Assembly: GCA_017623675.1 (NCBI GenBank)
Contig: JAGAOO010000056.1
Coordinates: 1-64,000, forward strand
DNA from: Lachnospiraceae bacterium
Lineage (GTDB): Bacteria > Bacillota > Clostridia > Lachnospirales > Lachnospiraceae
Direction: 5' to 3'
DNA length: 64,000 nucleotides
The notes beneath the pieces are model-generated. The model saw only the letters and a list, made by a program, of their open reading frames with translations. It was not told the DNA's origin and did not search any database. Of this stretch, positions 47,356 through 56,374 are shown in pieces. The translations under genes and the position numbers were made by a program. Position 1 is the first letter of the stretch; each line of letters begins with the position of its first letter.

Positions 47356-48513
47356 ATGAAACCATTATCCAATCGAACCGGTACATTTAGTGATTCTGTC
47401 ATCCGTCGCATGACAAGAATTTCCGATGAATGCGGAGCTATTAATCTATCCCAGGGATTTCCGGATTTTGACCCGCCACAGGTTCTGACAGAGCGTTTGG
47501 CACAAGTGGCAAAAGAAGGACCTCATCAGTATGCAGTCACATGGGGAGCACAGAATTTCAGGGAAGCAGTGGCAAGGAAACAGGAGCATTTTTCCGGCAT
47601 GCCAATCAATCCCAACGAAGAGATTGTGGTGACCTGCGGAAGTACGGAAGCCATGATGGCAGCTATGATGTCTGTGGTAAATCCCGGTGACAAGGTAATT
47701 GTGTTTTCGCCATTTTATGAGAATTATGGAGCAGACGCAATTTTGTCAGGGGCAGAGCCTATTTATGTGCCATTAGTGCCACCGGAATTTCAGTTTGATC
47801 CGGAGGTGTTAGAGGAGGCATTTCGACAGGGAGCCAAGGCACTGATTTTATGTAATCCGTCCAATCCTTCCGGTAAGGTATTTACAAGAGAAGAACTGCA
47901 GTTGATTGCCGAACTGGCAATCCGGTATGATGCCTATGTCATTACGGATGAAGTGTATGAACATATTATATACGAACCGAATCGGCATACCTATCTGGCA
48001 ACACTACCGGGGATGAGAGAACGAACGATTATGTGTAATTCCTTGTCCAAGACCTATTCCATTACCGGCTGGCGGCTGGGATATGTAATTGCCAGTCCGG
48101 AGATTATTGACCGGGTACGGAAGGTACATGACTTTTTAACGGTTGGAGCAGCCGCTCCGTTAATGGAAGCAGCAGTAGCAGGTTTGGAACTGCCGGATAG
48201 CTATTATAAGGAACTGGCGGAGCATTATGCACATATGAAGGAAGTCTTTACCGGCGGATTGCGTCATATGGGAATGGAATTTACGAACCCTCAGGGAGCC
48301 TACTTTGTTTTAGTGAATATAGAACCTTACCTGCGGGCAGGAGAAAGTGATTATGATTTCTGTGTTCGTATGGTACAGGAGGTTGGAGTGGCGGCCGTAC
48401 CGGGTTCCAGCTTTTTCAGAGAAGATGTGAATTGTTATATGCGGTTGCATTTTGCTAAGTGTGATGCAGTATTATACGAAGCCTTGAACCGGTTGGAAGG
48501 TTTGAAAGGATAA
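47356..48513 (+). CDS. Class I/II aminotransferase (PLP-dependent)
   Basis: The fold-type I signature includes INLSQGFPDFDPP, QYAVTWGAQNFREAVARK, LCNPSNPSGKVFTREEL, DEVYEHIIYE and the PLP lysine in NSLSKTYSITGWRLGY. The 385-residue size and the QGFPDF start resemble kynurenine/methionine/aromatic aminotransferases of the AspC-like group. An aromatic substrate would fit the IorAB and phenylacetate-CoA ligase genes 4-6 kb downstream, but that link is inference. AAAAGGAG precedes the ATG. Confidence 0.88.
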   Translation: MKPLSNRTGTFSDSVIRRMTRISDECGAINLSQGFPDFDPPQVLTERLAQVAKEGPHQYAVTWGAQNFREAVARKQEHFSGMPINPNEEIVVTCGSTEAMMAAMMSVVNPGDKVIVFSPFYENYGADAILSGAEPIYVPLVPPEFQFDPEVLEEAFRQGAKALILCNPSNPSGKVFTREELQLIAELAIRYDAYVITDEVYEHIIYEPNRHTYLATLPGMRERTIMCNSLSKTYSITGWRLGYVIASPEIIDRVRKVHDFLTVGAAAPLMEAAVAGLELPDSYYKELAEHYAHMKEVFTGGLRHMGMEFTNPQGAYFVLVNIEPYLRAGESDYDFCVRMVQEVGVAAVPGSSFFREDVNCYMRLHFAKCDAVLYEALNRLEGLKG

Positions 48514-48676
48514 CAGGAATTTCGAAAATATACAAAAATATATATTGTTATTTGTAAAAGCTAATGATAAACTGTCATAGGAATATCATATCGTGCTGAA
48601 GTTATAAAAGGACTTTTAAAACTACAGATGTATTTGCAAAAGTGTAACAAAGTAACGAAGAAAGCGAGGGAATGAG

Positions 48677-49330
48677 ATGAAATTCTTTATCGACACAGCG
48701 AATGTAGAGGATATTCGAAAAGCGAATGAAATGGGCGTAATCTGCGGTGTTACTACCAATCCTTCTCTGATTGCGAAGGAAGGAAGAGATTTTAAGGAAG
48801 TAATCAAGGAAATCACAACAATTGTAGATGGACCAATCAGTGGCGAAGTAAAAGCAACTACCGTTGATGCAGAAGGTATGATTCGGGAAGGCAGGGAAAT
48901 AGCAGCCATCCATCCTAATATGGTAGTTAAGATTCCGATGACAGTGGAAGGATTGAAAGCAGTTAAGGTATTATCTGCCGAAGGAATTAAGACCAATGTT
49001 ACTTTGATTTTTACAGCGATGCAGGCATTGTTGGCGGCAAGAGCCGGAGCTACTTACGTATCTCCTTTCTTAGGAAGATTGGATGATATCAGTACACCGG
49101 GTATTACATTGATTCAGGATATTGTAACAATATTTGAAAATTATGGGTTAGAAACAGAGATAATTGCAGCATCTGTACGGAATCCGATTCATGTGCTGGA
49201 TTGTGCATTGGCAGGGGCGAATATTGCAACTGTACCATATTCTGTAATTGTTCAGATGACAAAGCATCCATTGACCGAACAGGGAATTGCAAAGTTCCAG
49301 GCTGACTATAAAGCAGTGTTTGGTGAGTAA
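48677..49330 (+). CDS. Transaldolase / fructose-6-phosphate aldolase-like protein
   Basis: The 217-residue beta-alpha barrel starts [20 protein letters not shown], then [15 protein letters not shown]; Lys85 in VVKIPMT is the Schiff-base lysine, followed by [19 protein letters not shown] and [12 protein letters not shown]. The size is that of the small TalC/FSA group. With transketolase genes immediately downstream (33 bases), the likely role is the transaldolase step of the non-oxidative pentose phosphate pathway. GAGGGAATGAG gives the ribosome site. The 163 bases upstream show no clear terminator or other gene. Confidence 0.9.
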   Translation: MKFFIDTANVEDIRKANEMGVICGVTTNPSLIAKEGRDFKEVIKEITTIVDGPISGEVKATTVDAEGMIREGREIAAIHPNMVVKIPMTVEGLKAVKVLSAEGIKTNVTLIFTAMQALLAARAGATYVSPFLGRLDDISTPGITLIQDIVTIFENYGLETEIIAASVRNPIHVLDCALAGANIATVPYSVIVQMTKHPLTEQGIAKFQADYKAVFGE

Positions 49331-49363
49331 TATATAGAAAGGAAATTCGCCGAAAGGACGAGT

Positions 49364-50206
49364 ATGGAGAAAAAAATGGACAAATTGAAGCTACAAAAAA
49401 CTGCGGTTGAAATTCGCAAGGGAATTATATCTTCGGTGCACAGTGCGAAAGCCGGACATCCGGGTGGCTCTCTTTCCGCAGCAGACATCTTTACCTATTT
49501 ATACTTTGAAGAAATGAACATTGACCCGGCCAATCCAAAGGATGAGAATCGTGACCGTTTTGTATTATCCAAGGGGCATACAGCACCGGGTCTATATGCT
49601 GCACTGGCACATCGTGGGTATTTTCCGGTAGAAGAGTTACAAACTCTGCGCCATATCGGTTCGATTTTACAGGGACATCCGGATATGAAGCACATTCCGG
49701 GTGTAGATATGTCCTCCGGTTCGTTAGGACAAGGATTGTCTACAGCAGTTGGAATGGCACTGGCAGCTAAGTTGTCCGGTAAGGAATATCGTACCTACTG
49801 TTTATGCGGTGACGGTGAGATTCAGGAAGGGCAGATTTGGGAAGCAGCTATGTTCGCCGGGCATCGGAAGTTAGATAATTTGTTAGTGATTGTTGACAAT
49901 AACAATCTTCAGATTGACGGAACCGTAGAAGAAGTATGTTCTCCATATCCGATAGATGAGAAATTCAAGGCATTTGGATTCCATGTAATGAATATTAATG
50001 GTAATGATTTTGATGAAATAGATGCAGCCTTTCGGGAAGCAAAGCAGACCAAGGGAATGCCGACAGCAATTATTGCCCATACCATAAAAGGAAAAGGAGT
50101 ATCCTTTATGGAAAATCAGGCAGGCTGGCATGGTAAGGCTCCGAATGATGAAGAGTGTGTAATTGCGTTGGAGGAGTTAAGAAAGGCAGGTGACGCATTA
50201 TGTTAG
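49364..50206 (+). CDS. Transketolase, N-terminal (TPP-binding) subunit
   Basis: The split transketolase begins KLQKTAVEIRKGIISSVHSA and has KAGHPGGSLSAADI, SKGHTAPGLYAALAHRG and the thiamine-diphosphate motif CGDGEIQEGQIWEAAM followed by VIVDNNNLQIDG. Together with the next gene it transfers two-carbon units between sugar phosphates. ATG 49364 follows AAAGGACG; ATG 49376 after GGAG is an alternative. It overlaps the C-terminal subunit gene by seven bases, giving coupled 1:1 synthesis. Confidence 0.93.
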   Translation: MEKKMDKLKLQKTAVEIRKGIISSVHSAKAGHPGGSLSAADIFTYLYFEEMNIDPANPKDENRDRFVLSKGHTAPGLYAALAHRGYFPVEELQTLRHIGSILQGHPDMKHIPGVDMSSGSLGQGLSTAVGMALAAKLSGKEYRTYCLCGDGEIQEGQIWEAAMFAGHRKLDNLLVIVDNNNLQIDGTVEEVCSPYPIDEKFKAFGFHVMNINGNDFDEIDAAFREAKQTKGMPTAIIAHTIKGKGVSFMENQAGWHGKAPNDEECVIALEELRKAGDALC

Positions 50207-51129
50207 GAGATAAGATTGCAACCAGAGATAGTTATGGTAATGCGTTAGTAGAACTTGGAAAAGAGCATGAGAATCTGGTGGTTTTGGATGCAGACTTAGC
50301 GGCTGCAACCAAGACAGGAATATTTAAGAAAGCATTTCCGGAGCGTCACATTGATTGTGGTATTGCGGAAAGTAATATGGCTGGTATTGCGGCAGGTATG
50401 TCTACCTGCGGTTATGTACCGTTTATGAGTTCCTTTGCCATGTTTGCAGCAGGACGGGCATATGAACAGATACGGAATTCCATTGGTTATCCACATTTGA
50501 ATGTAAAGATTGGAGCAACCCATGCAGGAATTTCGGTAGGAGAGGATGGAGCTACCCATCAGTGCAATGAAGATATAGCGTTAATGCGAACCATTCCGGG
50601 CATGGTAGTGATTAATCCATGTGATGATGTGGAAGCAAGAGCAGCCGTAAAAGCAGCATATGAATATGTGGGTCCTTGCTACTTACGCTTTGGCAGACTG
50701 GCAGTACCGGTTATAAATGATGAAGCAACCTATCACTTTGAAATTGGCAAGGGTGTAGAACTTCGGAAGGGTAAGGATTTAACCATTATTGCTACCGGAC
50801 TTTGTGTATCAGAAGCCTTAGAAGCTGCAAAGATGTTAGAGAAAGACGGAATTGATGCACAGGTTATTAACATTCATACCATTAAGCCTTTGGATGAGGA
50901 ACTTGTGATTGCAGCAGCAAAGCAGACCGGGCGGATTTATACCGTAGAAGAACACTCTATCATCGGAGGCTTAGGCAGTGCAGTTGCGGAAGTATTAGCT
51001 GAAAAATGTCCGACTCCGTTAACCAGAATCGGTGTCCGTGACAGATATGGTGAATCTGGTCCTGCAAAAGACCTGCTTCACAAGTATGAGCTGGATGCAG
51101 AAGGTATATATAACCAGATTCGGAAATAG
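50200..51129 (+). CDS. Transketolase, C-terminal subunit
   Basis: The 309-residue protein has the pyrimidine-binding domain (LVVLDADLAAATKTGIFKKA, CGIAESNMAGIAAGMSTCGY, GATHAGISVGEDGATHQCNE) and the transketolase C-terminal domain (IIATGLCVSEALEAAKMLEK, TVEEHSIIGGLGSAVAEVLA). It completes the enzyme with the upstream subunit, whose gene it overlaps. A promoter and inverted repeat follow, so the FSA-tkt unit ends here, although the terminator is not certain. Confidence 0.93.
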   Translation: MLGDKIATRDSYGNALVELGKEHENLVVLDADLAAATKTGIFKKAFPERHIDCGIAESNMAGIAAGMSTCGYVPFMSSFAMFAAGRAYEQIRNSIGYPHLNVKIGATHAGISVGEDGATHQCNEDIALMRTIPGMVVINPCDDVEARAAVKAAYEYVGPCYLRFGRLAVPVINDEATYHFEIGKGVELRKGKDLTIIATGLCVSEALEAAKMLEKDGIDAQVINIHTIKPLDEELVIAAAKQTGRIYTVEEHSIIGGLGSAVAEVLAEKCPTPLTRIGVRDRYGESGPAKDLLHKYELDAEGIYNQIRK

Positions 51130-51167
51130 ATTATAAAAAAGAAATTAGATAAGATTTCTATATGGTT

Positions 51168-51196
51168 TTGCAATTCTTAGATAACGCTGATATAAT
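51168..51196 (+). promoter_or_regulatory. Promoter of the iorAB operon
   Basis: TTGCAA (51168-51173), a 17-base spacer and TATAAT (51191-51196) form a good sigma-A promoter. Transcription should start near 51203, about 70 bases before the TTG start of iorA. Confidence 0.7.
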
Positions 51197-51245
51197 GATA
51201 TCGAATTGTCTTCATGATGATTTGATATCGCTGTATCGGCGTTAT
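51181..51245 (+). repeat. Long inverted repeat spanning the iorA promoter
   Basis: ATAACGCTGATA (51181-51192) pairs with TATCGGCGTTAT (51234-51245) with one wobble. Inside these arms a second pair of GATATC hexamers lies at 51197-51202 and 51224-51229. For read-through RNA from transketolase this would be a long terminator-like stem. For RNA starting at the promoter the left arm is absent, so at that level only a DNA operator role is possible. Confidence 0.6.
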
Positions 51246-51273
51246 TATTATATATAAGACAGGAGCGAGTAAG

Positions 51274-53124
51274 TTGATACAAAAGTTTTTAATGGGAAAT
51301 GAGGCCATTGCCTTGGGTGCTATACATGCAGGTGTAAATGTAGTTGCGGGCTATCCCGGAACCCCGTCTACAGAAGTGCTGGAAACAGTTGCAAAAGAAA
51401 ATGATGGAAGTATCTATGTAGAGTGGTCAGTGAATGAAAAGGCTGCATTGGAAGTGGCAGCAGGCGCAGCATATGCGGGTGCCAGAACCTTAGTAACTAT
51501 GAAGCAGGTTGGGTTGAACGTAGCATCCGATCCGTTGATGAGCCTGGCATATGTAGGAGTTAAGGGTGGAATGGTTATATTGAGTGCAGACGATCCGGGA
51601 CCGATTTCGTCTCAGACAGAGCAGGACACCAGACATTTTGCACAGTTTGCCAAGCTGCCGGTATTCGACCCATCGTCACCGGAGGAAGCCTATGAAATGA
51701 TGATAGATGCATTTGAATGCTCAGAAAAATGGGGAACACCGGTACTGTTTCGTCCAACGACTCGAGTTTGTCATGGCTGCGCATCAGTTCCGATAAGGGA
51801 GACCTATGAGAAGCATCCAATCGAAGGATTTGTGAAGGATACTATGCGTTGGGTGATTTTTCCGCGCACCTCCTTCTTAAATCATGAGAAAATAGAAAAG
51901 CGAAACCCACAGATGGGTGAAGAATTCTCTTCCTATCGCTTCAATACGTTGACAAGAGTGGGAGACGACGATTGCCGTAAAGGTATCTGTACCTCCGGTA
52001 TCAGTTATTCGTACGCCTGTGATGCATTGGAGTGTGGAACGAGTGAGTCCTATAAGATATTAAAGATTGCAACGGCGCATCCGTTTCCGGAGAAATTGGC
52101 GTTGGAATTCTTAGAAGGTTTGGATGAGGTTCTTTGCATCGAAGAACTGGATCCGGTGCTTGAAAAAGAATTGACCTACATATGTGGAAAGCATCATTTG
52201 AATATTACCATTCATGGAAAATTGGATGGCTGTATACAGGCAGCAGGAGAAAACAGTGTTGAATCGGTTAAAGTTGCGTTAAAACCATTTTTGAACTTAG
52301 AGTGGGATGAAGTGAGCTATACTGAGACACCGGAGCTTCCGGTTCGACCACCGGTATTGTGTGCCGGTTGTCCGCATCGTGCATCCTTCTATGCAGTGAA
52401 ACAGGCAATGAAGGGACAAAAGGCAGTGTTCAGTGGTGATATTGGCTGCTATACCTTAGGAAATGCAGCACCATTGGATATGGTAGATACTTGTCTTTGC
52501 ATGGGTGCCGATGTCACCATGGCACAGGGCTTACACCGGGCGGAGCCGGATGCAGTGAATTTCTCGTTCATCGGAGATTCAACCTTCTTTGCATCAGGTA
52601 TTACCGGAGTGGTAAATGCCGTATATAACGAGACAGATATAATATTGATTGTATTAGATAATTCAACAACAGCAATGACAGGACATCAGCCTCATCCGGG
52701 TACCGGAGTGCGAATGATGGAATTTGCGAAACATGCAGGAACGATTTCAAAACCGGAGGACATTTGTAATCGGGTAAGTATCGAAAAGATATTGCAGGCA
52801 ATTGGATTAACCTCCGTTGAAACTGTTGATCCATTGCAACTTTCTGAAGCTGTGGAAGCTGTAAAGCGTGCAAGTAAGCTTCCGGGTGTAAAGGCAATTA
52901 TTTTCAAGTCACCATGTATTGCTGTAATGAAACAGCAGACTCGGTATCAGATTACAGACACTTGTATCAATTGTAAGAAATGTATTCGGGAATTAGGCTG
53001 CCCGGCCATTGTATTGGAAGATGGAAAGCCAACCATTGAAAAGAGTCTTTGTACCGGTTGCTCCCTTTGTACACAGGTGTGTCCGTGTGGAGCCATTGTC
53101 AGAGAGGAGGCAGACCATGAATAA
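51274..53124 (+). CDS. iorA: Indolepyruvate:ferredoxin oxidoreductase, alpha subunit
   Basis: The 616 residues begin KFLMGNEAIALGAIHAGVNV and have VAGYPGTPSTEVLE, the TPP-binding segment GDIGCYTLGNAAPLDMVDTC and GDSTFFASGITGVVNAVYNE, and a C-terminal 2[4Fe-4S] ferredoxin domain (CINCKKCIRELGCP, CTGCSLCTQVCPCGA). The enzyme oxidatively decarboxylates aryl pyruvates from Trp, Phe and Tyr to aryl-acetyl-CoA and reduces ferredoxin. The start is TTG with AGGAG 9 bases upstream. It overlaps iorB by eight bases. Confidence 0.94.
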   Translation: MIQKFLMGNEAIALGAIHAGVNVVAGYPGTPSTEVLETVAKENDGSIYVEWSVNEKAALEVAAGAAYAGARTLVTMKQVGLNVASDPLMSLAYVGVKGGMVILSADDPGPISSQTEQDTRHFAQFAKLPVFDPSSPEEAYEMMIDAFECSEKWGTPVLFRPTTRVCHGCASVPIRETYEKHPIEGFVKDTMRWVIFPRTSFLNHEKIEKRNPQMGEEFSSYRFNTLTRVGDDDCRKGICTSGISYSYACDALECGTSESYKILKIATAHPFPEKLALEFLEGLDEVLCIEELDPVLEKELTYICGKHHLNITIHGKLDGCIQAAGENSVESVKVALKPFLNLEWDEVSYTETPELPVRPPVLCAGCPHRASFYAVKQAMKGQKAVFSGDIGCYTLGNAAPLDMVDTCLCMGADVTMAQGLHRAEPDAVNFSFIGDSTFFASGITGVVNAVYNETDIILIVLDNSTTAMTGHQPHPGTGVRMMEFAKHAGTISKPEDICNRVSIEKILQAIGLTSVETVDPLQLSEAVEAVKRASKLPGVKAIIFKSPCIAVMKQQTRYQITDTCINCKKCIRELGCPAIVLEDGKPTIEKSLCTGCSLCTQVCPCGAIVREEADHE

Positions 53125-53692
53125 TATATTACTTTGCGGTGTTGGTGGACAGGGTACGGTGCTTGCATCAAAGTTGATTGCTTTTGCAGCAATGGAAAAG
53201 GGTCTACAGGTACGAACTGCAGAAACCATCGGCATGGCACAGCGTGGCGGTAGTGTTGTCAGTCATGTGAGAATAGGAGAGGAAATACATTCTCCGTTGT
53301 TACCAAAGGGTTCTGCAGATGTGATTATAGCATTTGAACCGGCGGAGGCAGTTCGGTGTATTTCCTATTTGAAAAAAGGAGGTACAGTAATTGTAAATAA
53401 AAAGGCCGTTCGCCCGGTAACTGCGTCTTTACAGGGAACCTATCTTGACGGCGAGGACATGCTTCGGTACTTACAATCACAGGCCGGACATGTGGATGTA
53501 ATGGATGGTGAAGCGATATGTGAAGCATGCGGATCCTCTAAAATATTAAATATTGTATTGCTTGCGGCTGCAGCGAAATCAGGAGCTTTGGGAATTACAC
53601 CCGAGGAATTGGATTCTGCGATTGATAAGCGAATTTCCGAGAAATTCCGTGCGTTAAATAAGAAAGCAATTGCTATGGTTATGAATCAATAA
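53117..53692 (+). CDS. iorB: Indolepyruvate:ferredoxin oxidoreductase, beta subunit
   Basis: The 191-residue protein begins NNILLCGVGGQGTVLASKLI, the gamma-type domain of 2-oxoacid:ferredoxin oxidoreductases, with GLQVRTAETIGMAQRGGSVV and SHVRIGEEIHSPLLPKGSAD. ATG 53117 has GAGGAGG just before it; the longer upstream frame lies inside iorA. It forms the heterodimer with IorA. The phenylacetate-CoA ligase gene follows 83 bases later and belongs to the same pathway. Confidence 0.93.
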   Translation: MNNILLCGVGGQGTVLASKLIAFAAMEKGLQVRTAETIGMAQRGGSVVSHVRIGEEIHSPLLPKGSADVIIAFEPAEAVRCISYLKKGGTVIVNKKAVRPVTASLQGTYLDGEDMLRYLQSQAGHVDVMDGEAICEACGSSKILNIVLLAAAAKSGALGITPEELDSAIDKRISEKFRALNKKAIAMVMNQ

Positions 53693-53775
53693 GATGAGTA
53701 TTGGAAGCATCATGTTTTACATGATTGGATACGAAGAAACGTTGAGAAACGATTTTAGAAAGGAAACAGATTAAC

Positions 53776-55011
53776 ATGCAGATTTCAGAATTACAAATTA
53801 GTCAGGTAAATAGTCAGATTCAGGCTTTGATATCAGCGGAAAGCTTCTATGGTAAGAAACTGGAAGAAGCGGGGATCACCAGTATTGCAACACAGGAGGA
53901 CTTTGAACAACTACCATTTTCAGAGAAGAATGATTTGCGGGAAGCCTATCCTTTGGGCTTGATGACAGCACCGGAGGAAAACATCGTACGGATTCATTCC
54001 TCCTCCGGTACAACAGGTCTTCCGGTTATCATTCCCTACACTGCGAAAGATGTTGACGATTGGGCAATTATGTTCAAGCGTTGTTATGAAACTGCCGGTG
54101 TTACCAACATGGACCGGATTCAGATTACACCGGGCTATGGACTTTGGACGGCAGGAATCGGCTTTCAGAACGGTGCGGAGAAATTAGGAGCTATGGTAAT
54201 TCCAATGGGACCGGGTAATACGGAAAAGCAGCTCCAGATGATGATGGATATGAAGTCAACGGTGCTTTGTTCCACTTCGTCTTATGCTTTGTTGCTGGCA
54301 GAGGAAATTGAAAAACGGGGTATTAAGGATAAGATTCATCTCAAAAAGGGCGTGATTGGTTCTGAACGCTGGGGAGATAAGATGCGTCAAAGAATTTCCA
54401 AAGAACTGGGAATTGAATTGTATGATATCTACGGCTTAACGGAAATCTACGGACCGGGCATCGGTATTAACTGTCAGTATGATACGGGTATGCATTACTG
54501 GGATGATTACATTTATATTGAAATTATTGATCCTGTAACCTTAAAACCGGTTCCGGACGGTGAAATGGGAGAAATTGTGATTACCACCTTGGTAAAGGAA
54601 GGTGCCCCATTAATTCGTTACCGCACTCATGATTTATCTAAGATTATTCCGGGAGAATGTCCTTGTGGAAGCAAATATCCTCGTTTGGGAACCATTATGG
54701 GAAGAACCGATGATATGATGAAAATTAAGGGTGTAAATGTATTCCCAAGCCAGATTGAGGAGGTGCTTCGTGAGTTTCCGGAGCTTTCCAGTGAGTACCA
54801 GATTCGTATTTCTCATCTGGATGGAAAGGATACCATGCGTATTTATGTAGAGACCAACGGAAGTGTAGACTTTGTTGAACTTTCTGAGAAGGTTGCAGAG
54901 AAGGTAAAGAGCCGGATTGGCTTTACACCATTGGTTAAGGTGGTTGAAATTGGTGTACTTCCAAGAAGTGAAAAGAAGACCAAGCGTGTCATTGATGAAC
55001 GGTATAATTAA
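53776..55011 (+). CDS. paaK: Phenylacetate-CoA ligase
   Basis: The adenylate-forming enzyme has the P-loop HSSSGTTGLPVIIPYT, the A5 motif YDIYGLTEIYGPG, YRTHDLSKIIPGECPCGSKY and the C-terminal MKIKGVNVFPSQIEEVLRE. At 411 residues it is the short PaaK form. It interconverts aryl-acetate and aryl-acetyl-CoA. Next to IorAB it most likely runs towards the free acid, conserving energy as ATP from aryl-acetyl-CoA during amino acid fermentation, or the reverse for biosynthesis. A terminator follows. Confidence 0.92.
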   Translation: MQISELQISQVNSQIQALISAESFYGKKLEEAGITSIATQEDFEQLPFSEKNDLREAYPLGLMTAPEENIVRIHSSSGTTGLPVIIPYTAKDVDDWAIMFKRCYETAGVTNMDRIQITPGYGLWTAGIGFQNGAEKLGAMVIPMGPGNTEKQLQMMMDMKSTVLCSTSSYALLLAEEIEKRGIKDKIHLKKGVIGSERWGDKMRQRISKELGIELYDIYGLTEIYGPGIGINCQYDTGMHYWDDYIYIEIIDPVTLKPVPDGEMGEIVITTLVKEGAPLIRYRTHDLSKIIPGECPCGSKYPRLGTIMGRTDDMMKIKGVNVFPSQIEEVLREFPELSSEYQIRISHLDGKDTMRIYVETNGSVDFVELSEKVAEKVKSRIGFTPLVKVVEIGVLPRSEKKTKRVIDERYN

Positions 55012-55046
55012 TAACATAGATAATAAAATATGGTAATTGTATCATT

Positions 55047-55084
55047 GGAGCAGGATTGCTGTAACATGTCCTGCTCCAGTTTTG
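55047..55084 (+). terminator. Intrinsic terminator of the ior-paaK operon
   Basis: GGAGCAGGA (55047-55055) pairs perfectly with TCCTGCTCC (55069-55077), followed by AGTTTTGG. The T-run is short. Confidence 0.8.
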
Positions 55085-55196
55085 GATTTATGTGATAGGA
55101 AGAAGCAACTATTGAGAAAAAGAAATAGAATAACAGAAGCGGGTATACTATAATAAATAGAAAAGAATCTTTGCGATGCAAAAGAGAGGAGTAATT

Positions 55197-56255
55197 ATGA
55201 ATCGATTTCGTTTACCATATCACTTATTGGTGGAGGAGGGAATTTTCTCTCGTGTCAATGAAGTAATGTCGGACTGTGTACCGGGCATTGGAAATAAAAA
55301 AGTGGTGATTGTAACAGACCAAAATCTGCAAAAGCTGTTTCCGGAAACCCTGAAGGATTTGAGCCTGGACTTTCACAACAGTGAAATCTATTTGGTAGAA
55401 GACGGTTCTTTTGACCAGGCGGTTGATTTGGCAAAATATATCTGTATGCATGATTTTACTGTGGTAATCGGGTTTGGTGGTGGCATGGTGCTGGATTTGG
55501 CAAAATATGCTGCTTTTGTCAGCAAGGCAATTTTCTTATGTTTGCCTACCACCTTAAGTAATGACAGTCTGGCATCACCGGTAGCTGTTCTGGGTACAGA
55601 AGGATTAAAGAGGAAGACCTTCCGTTGTACCATACCAAGCAGTATTATTGTAGATGTGAATATTATTATGGGAGCACCGGAAGGACAATTGCTGGCAGGA
55701 GTTGGAGATACCATTAGTAAATATACAGCTTTAAATGACTGGAAACTGGATGCAGCTGTAACCGGTAATAAAATCGATGATTTTGCATACATGATTTCGA
55801 AGATGGCGTTTAATTCCATATGCTATCATGAAGAAAAGTCCATAAAAAGTAAGAGTTTTATAAAGGTGTTGACTCAGGCGTTGGTTATGGGTGGCCTGGC
55901 AATGGAAATTGCGGGAAATTCCAGACCAAGCAGTGGGGCAGAGCATTTATTTTGTCATTCCTTAGAGGAAAACTTTGCAGATGAGGTCTATGTGCCTCAC
56001 GGGATTGCTGTTGCTATGGGAAGTGTACCGGCATGTATCTTCCAAGGACGCAATATTGAGAAAATCAAGAGGATTCTTCATGAATACCGGATACCGGTAA
56101 AACCATCGGATTGGAAGGTGACCGAAGATATTTTCATTCAGGCATGGCAGCAGGCGGGCAGTACCCGTCCGGACCGTTATACGATTCTGAATCAAACAGA
56201 ACTTAGCGACGGCCGATTGTCAGAGATTTACAGGGAAATGGAAGAAGAATTTTAA
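55197..56255 (+). CDS. sn-Glycerol-1-phosphate dehydrogenase family protein (AraM/EgsA-like)
   Basis: The 352-residue iron-dependent alcohol dehydrogenase-fold protein has VVIGFGGGMVLDLAKYAAFV as the NAD-binding glycine loop, PTTLSNDSLASPVAVLG, and the metal ligands in GVGDTISKYTALND (Asp), SSGAEHLFCHSLEE (His) and VPHGIAVAMG (His). These fit the G1P dehydrogenase group, which reduces dihydroxyacetone phosphate with NAD(P)H to the archaeal-type enantiomer. ATG 55197 follows AGAGGAG. It stands alone; its product in bacteria such as this is usually unknown. Confidence 0.85.
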   Translation: MNRFRLPYHLLVEEGIFSRVNEVMSDCVPGIGNKKVVIVTDQNLQKLFPETLKDLSLDFHNSEIYLVEDGSFDQAVDLAKYICMHDFTVVIGFGGGMVLDLAKYAAFVSKAIFLCLPTTLSNDSLASPVAVLGTEGLKRKTFRCTIPSSIIVDVNIIMGAPEGQLLAGVGDTISKYTALNDWKLDAAVTGNKIDDFAYMISKMAFNSICYHEEKSIKSKSFIKVLTQALVMGGLAMEIAGNSRPSSGAEHLFCHSLEENFADEVYVPHGIAVAMGSVPACIFQGRNIEKIKRILHEYRIPVKPSDWKVTEDIFIQAWQQAGSTRPDRYTILNQTELSDGRLSEIYREMEEEF

Positions 56256-56301
56256 TGCACTCAGGATGCTATAGCAGCGAGTCCTTTGTGCATGAAGTTT
56301 C

Positions 56302-56329
56302 TTGACTTTCCTACGGGGAAGCATATAAT
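56302..56329 (+). promoter_or_regulatory. Promoter of proC
   Basis: TTGACT (56302-56307), a 16-base spacer and TATAAT (56324-56329) precede the ATG at 56375 by 45 bases. Confidence 0.78.
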
Positions 56330-56374
56330 GTATGTAGCGAACGTAACGGAATAGGATAGGATAAGGAGTCGAAA

